A stretch of 64,000 nucleotides of DNA, taken from NCBI RefSeq assembly GCF_000006445.2, contig NC_006048.2, positions 1,550,001 to 1,614,000 on the forward strand. The letters are read 5' to 3'. This DNA is from Debaryomyces hansenii CBS767. Lineage: Eukaryota; Ascomycota; Pichiomycetes; Serinales; Debaryomycetaceae. Positions 61,350 to 64,000 of the stretch are shown here, piece by piece; position 1 is the first letter of the stretch, and each line of letters begins with the position of its first letter. A program made the translations under genes and the position numbers. The notes below the pieces were generated by a model that did no database searches, was not told the DNA's origin, and saw nothing but the letters and a program-made list of their open reading frames with translations.

Positions 61350-61379
61350 ATGGCCTACAGCTGGACATTATTACGCTAA
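61350..61379 (+). promoter_or_regulatory. uORF whose stop overlaps the next start (TAATG)
   Basis: ATG at 61350 opens nine codons that end in TAA at 61377-61379. The last A of the stop is the first base of the main ATG at 61379. This layout would allow coupling or control of the KH-like gene if transcripts start upstream. Seen directly; function is inferred. Confidence 0.5.
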
Positions 61380-62296
61380 TGGCACCTCCAGATACTAAAT
61401 ATCCATATAAGGCATCTTCCTTGAGAAAGAGGAGACGAAATTTCTCTCCTTCGACTACACCATATTCAAATGATGGGTTGCTAGCACTAGATGATCCAAA
61501 GCCGAAGAGCCAGTCTACAATTAGAACCGGTGGGCAAGATAACGTTCCAGACGACAATAAAGTGGTGAATAGCTTGAATAAGTTGGGTACTAAAGTCTCA
61601 GTAAGTGAGAAACAGAAACAATTGAATATTAAACTCTTACTATGCATGTCAGAGGCAGAATATTTTGAATCTAGAGAAGACGATATAAGCAAATATTTGA
61701 AAGAAAGCTTTGGGATAAGTGGCATAGCACTATCAAAACCGGTAGAGGGGGTTATAGATCGAATTTTTTTTATATATGGGGATATTATTTCGATATCAAG
61801 AGCAGCAGTATACGTTGCGTTCGTGTTGAATGCAAGATTGAATAATTTGATTCCGAGTGAATCTTACACATTGAAGTCACCAAATTATAATATAAACGTG
61901 CTTCTCCAAGGGTCGTACAACGACGCAGTACTGTACTCGGGAATAAATAAAGTGGCTGATAATTGTGGGTTGAGAGAATTCGACATATCGAGTCCTTTCA
62001 ACTATAACAATAACCCTCGGTTGGTATCAATACGATTAAAAGGTGACTTCAGTGCTTTGCTTAATTTCCTAATGTTGACTATAGATGCATCTTTATCTTC
62101 GGCGCAGACAAGAATTGATTATAATGACCATTCCAAAATCAATCAGTCGAGGACTGTTAACGTATTTGATAATGCTGGCTTGTTCCAAGTACAAGATGTT
62201 AACAAGGGAGTCTTAGATAAACATGTAAATAATGTTTTAGAATACGTTTACTCTAAATCGTTTCTTAAGCCTACATCAGATGTGGGAAGCGAATAA
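61379..62296 (+). CDS. Putative degenerate tandem KH protein (Hek2-like), unknown
   Basis: A 305-residue product. Residues about 83-152 resemble a KH domain of the Hek2/Khd1 type, ending ALSKPVEGVIDRIFFIYGDIISISRAAVYVAFVLN. The GxxG RNA-contact loop is replaced by SREDD. A second similar unit runs from about 163 to 235 (YNINVLLQGSYNDAVLYSGINK to LVSIRLKGDFSALLNFLMLTI), again without a clear GxxG. The N-terminus is basic with KRRRNFSPS. Loss of the GxxG loop predicts weak or altered RNA binding, so protein contacts may dominate. The family assignment is tentative. Confidence 0.55.
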   Translation: MAPPDTKYPYKASSLRKRRRNFSPSTTPYSNDGLLALDDPKPKSQSTIRTGGQDNVPDDNKVVNSLNKLGTKVSVSEKQKQLNIKLLLCMSEAEYFESREDDISKYLKESFGISGIALSKPVEGVIDRIFFIYGDIISISRAAVYVAFVLNARLNNLIPSESYTLKSPNYNINVLLQGSYNDAVLYSGINKVADNCGLREFDISSPFNYNNNPRLVSIRLKGDFSALLNFLMLTIDASLSSAQTRIDYNDHSKINQSRTVNVFDNAGLFQVQDVNKGVLDKHVNNVLEYVYSKSFLKPTSDVGSE

Positions 62297-62398
62297 TTAT
62301 ATATAATATACGGAATCATACTTAAACTTTTCTTTTAATTAAGAACTATGAAACAATAAAACAATATAAAAATATATAGTCACAATTAAGAAGCTCGT

Positions 62399-64000
62399 TC
62401 AAACACGAGTAATGTTAGCCTTTTGGGCTTTACGAGAAATAGAAGCCACTCTATCACCCAACGATAATGCTAAACCTTGACCCTTAGATCTGATTCTAAC
62501 ATGACCAATGATTGGTCCATCACTCTGTTTTTCGATACACAAGTTAGCTAATGCATCTTCACCGAATGACGAGCGAGAATATAAATTGGCTGACAAGAAT
62601 TGGCATTCTTCGCCAATGATGGCACCCGGGGTTAAACAATTCATATTTGTACCCTTCATCATCTCTTCCAAGTAATCCTTTAATGAATCCATTTGTGCTT
62701 TGATGGTTATCTTATTCTCCCATTCAAATTCATTCCACATTTTACGGAATGTACTTTCAGTACAAGTTGCAGGTTTAATATAATCCATAATATCAACATG
62801 AACGTCATTCAAGATGACTATAGTTGAGTCATCTGAGTGTTGACCATCATATACGATGTTACCAAAAATAACACCAGTATCTGCTGACGTAACTTTGATT
62901 GTTGTTTGGATCTTGTGGAATCCATGTGGACCAATATTCGCGGTTGCAGGCTTATCAACAACTTTCAAATCACCTAAAGTAGCAAATTCAACAGATAAAT
63001 TACGCAAGGTGTTAGTTGTTTGATTAACCAATAAAACATCTAAAACAACGTCATATTGGTGGACCTTAACAAATGCTTCTGCATATATAGGGTCCGAGAA
63101 ACCTGTTAACTGTAAGATTTTGTTTAATCTAGAGGATAAATCTTCTTTCTTTAAATCACTACCAGCAGCCAAAGAAAGATCATCCAAGTTAGAACCGCGT
63201 GCCGTACTATCTTTATCAAATTGTCTAAAAACAATTGAATCATCAACTTGTTCAGCATTCTCATGGAAATCCTTAGCTTCAGCTTCAGCCTTTTTAAGTT
63301 CAGCAGTTTCTATTTGAGATTTAAATGCATCCTTAGTATCATCTAAGAAACTAGTCTGTATTAATTGGCTATCTGTTTCATCAGTCAAATATTTTACACA
63401 TGAGAAAATTCTGTCAGCAGAATCTTCATCAATCTTCTTTTCAACGTAAGATGATTCACCGACTCTCAAAATAGAAACCATGATCAAGATAGCTTCTGCT
63501 TTTAATGCATTTAAGTATTTTTCTTGAGTTGCATTACGTTGTAACCTTAATACTAATTTAACTAAGGTAGAGGCCAAAACGGAACCCAAGTAGAAATCAC
63601 CCTCTAAAATGAGTCTACGAATAGGTGGCTTTTCTTCATCTACTGAAGTTTTGATCTCTGTAGTCAACGCATTTTCAGTAGCATATGTGCCATCAGGTAA
63701 AACAACTGGTCTTTTCTTAGGTTTTTCGACAGATCCATTTGTTTCATCTTCATCATTATGCTCACTTCCCTCAGTTGATTTCTTTTCACTAGCCAATATT
63801 GGAACTTCACCAATGCTAGACCTGATATATCTCCAAGCTTCTTGGACTAATTTATCTTCCATACAATATTCACCAATGATCCATAATGAACCACGGAATA
63901 CTTTACCGCTTTTGACAGACGGTAAAGCTTCAATTAACCTACTCAATATAGATTGTCTCAAATCTGGGAATTTTTCGACAACTTCTTTGATGAAAGTTAT
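62399..64000 (-). CDS. SEC26: Coatomer beta subunit, 3' part (N-terminus beyond window)
   Basis: Sec26 is the beta-COP subunit of the COPI coat for Golgi-to-ER and intra-Golgi transport. The visible 533 residues cover the end of the HEAT-repeat trunk (IKEVVEKFPDLRQSILSRLIEALPSVKSGK), an acidic linker, and the conserved C-terminal appendage (SDPIYAEAFVKVHQYDVVLDVLLVNQT, ATLGDLKVVDKPATANIGPHGF, EFEWENKI, GEECQFLSANLYSRSSFGEDALAN), ending KAQKANITRV. The frame is open to the right edge. It is convergent with the KH-like gene across 102 bp. Confidence 0.95.
   Translation of the reverse strand: MTFIKEVVEKFPDLRQSILSRLIEALPSVKSGKVFRGSLWIIGEYCMEDKLVQEAWRYIRSSIGEVPILASEKKSTEGSEHNDEDETNGSVEKPKKRPVVLPDGTYATENALTTEIKTSVDEEKPPIRRLILEGDFYLGSVLASTLVKLVLRLQRNATQEKYLNALKAEAILIMVSILRVGESSYVEKKIDEDSADRIFSCVKYLTDETDSQLIQTSFLDDTKDAFKSQIETAELKKAEAEAKDFHENAEQVDDSIVFRQFDKDSTARGSNLDDLSLAAGSDLKKEDLSSRLNKILQLTGFSDPIYAEAFVKVHQYDVVLDVLLVNQTTNTLRNLSVEFATLGDLKVVDKPATANIGPHGFHKIQTTIKVTSADTGVIFGNIVYDGQHSDDSTIVILNDVHVDIMDYIKPATCTESTFRKMWNEFEWENKITIKAQMDSLKDYLEEMMKGTNMNCLTPGAIIGEECQFLSANLYSRSSFGEDALANLCIEKQSDGPIIGHVRIRSKGQGLALSLGDRVASISRKAQKANITRV

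Overview
The window looks like a chromosome segment of a budding yeast of the CUG-Ser clade, probably Debaryomyces-like (inference). Genes are compact and nearly intron-free, and CTG codons are rare. Where CTG does occur, serine often fits better than leucine. In Mdj1 the residue before TLG in the J-domain start is a CTG, and several CTG codons of one retrotransposon align with Thr codons of its relative. Leu at CTG positions should therefore be read as provisional.

Region 1 (1 to about 16,400) has no host gene. It is a nest of Ty1/copia-superfamily elements of the Ty5 type, with one fused gag-pol frame. Element A (minus strand, 4051 to beyond base 1) has an unbroken frame and a primer-binding site matching the initiator-tRNA anticodon arm, which overlaps its own start codon. 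Element B (4746-9464) is a truncated gag-pol between two inverted copies of its own 5' end. To the right lie a second A-type 5' end with its LTR, several nested LTR relics, and a 2.1-kb satellite array (11170-13275). The array is built from 69-bp units, and LTR sequence recurs inside it as a higher-order spacer. Clusters of Ty5-type elements mark centromeres in Debaryomyces hansenii and Scheffersomyces stipitis, so this block is a centromere candidate.

Region 2 (16,427-64,000) is ordinary gene-dense chromosome. In order it holds COX10, RPN8, GPN2, RBL2, BUD27, ACH1, MDJ1, a TBC-domain gene, NUP2, RPS25 (with an apparent 5'-UTR intron), COQ10, a PH-like protein, an F-box protein, HEX1, CTR86, THR4, TAM41, SAP30, CUE1, CAC2, an aminopeptidase I gene, a small Ser-rich orphan, an MFS sugar-type transporter, SEC9, a small orphan, a frameshifted zinc-cluster regulator relic, NHP2, a degenerate KH-like protein and the 3' part of SEC26.

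These genes are mainly housekeeping: mitochondrial biogenesis (COX10, MDJ1, COQ10, TAM41), the proteasome and ER-associated degradation (RPN8, CUE1), folding and assembly of RNA polymerase and tubulin (GPN2, BUD27, RBL2), chromatin (SAP30, CAC2), secretion (SEC9, SEC26) and ribosomes (RPS25, NHP2). The most unusual features are the retroelement and satellite block, the long minisatellite inside BUD27, the TBC protein without catalytic fingers, and the rapidly changing low-complexity proteins.
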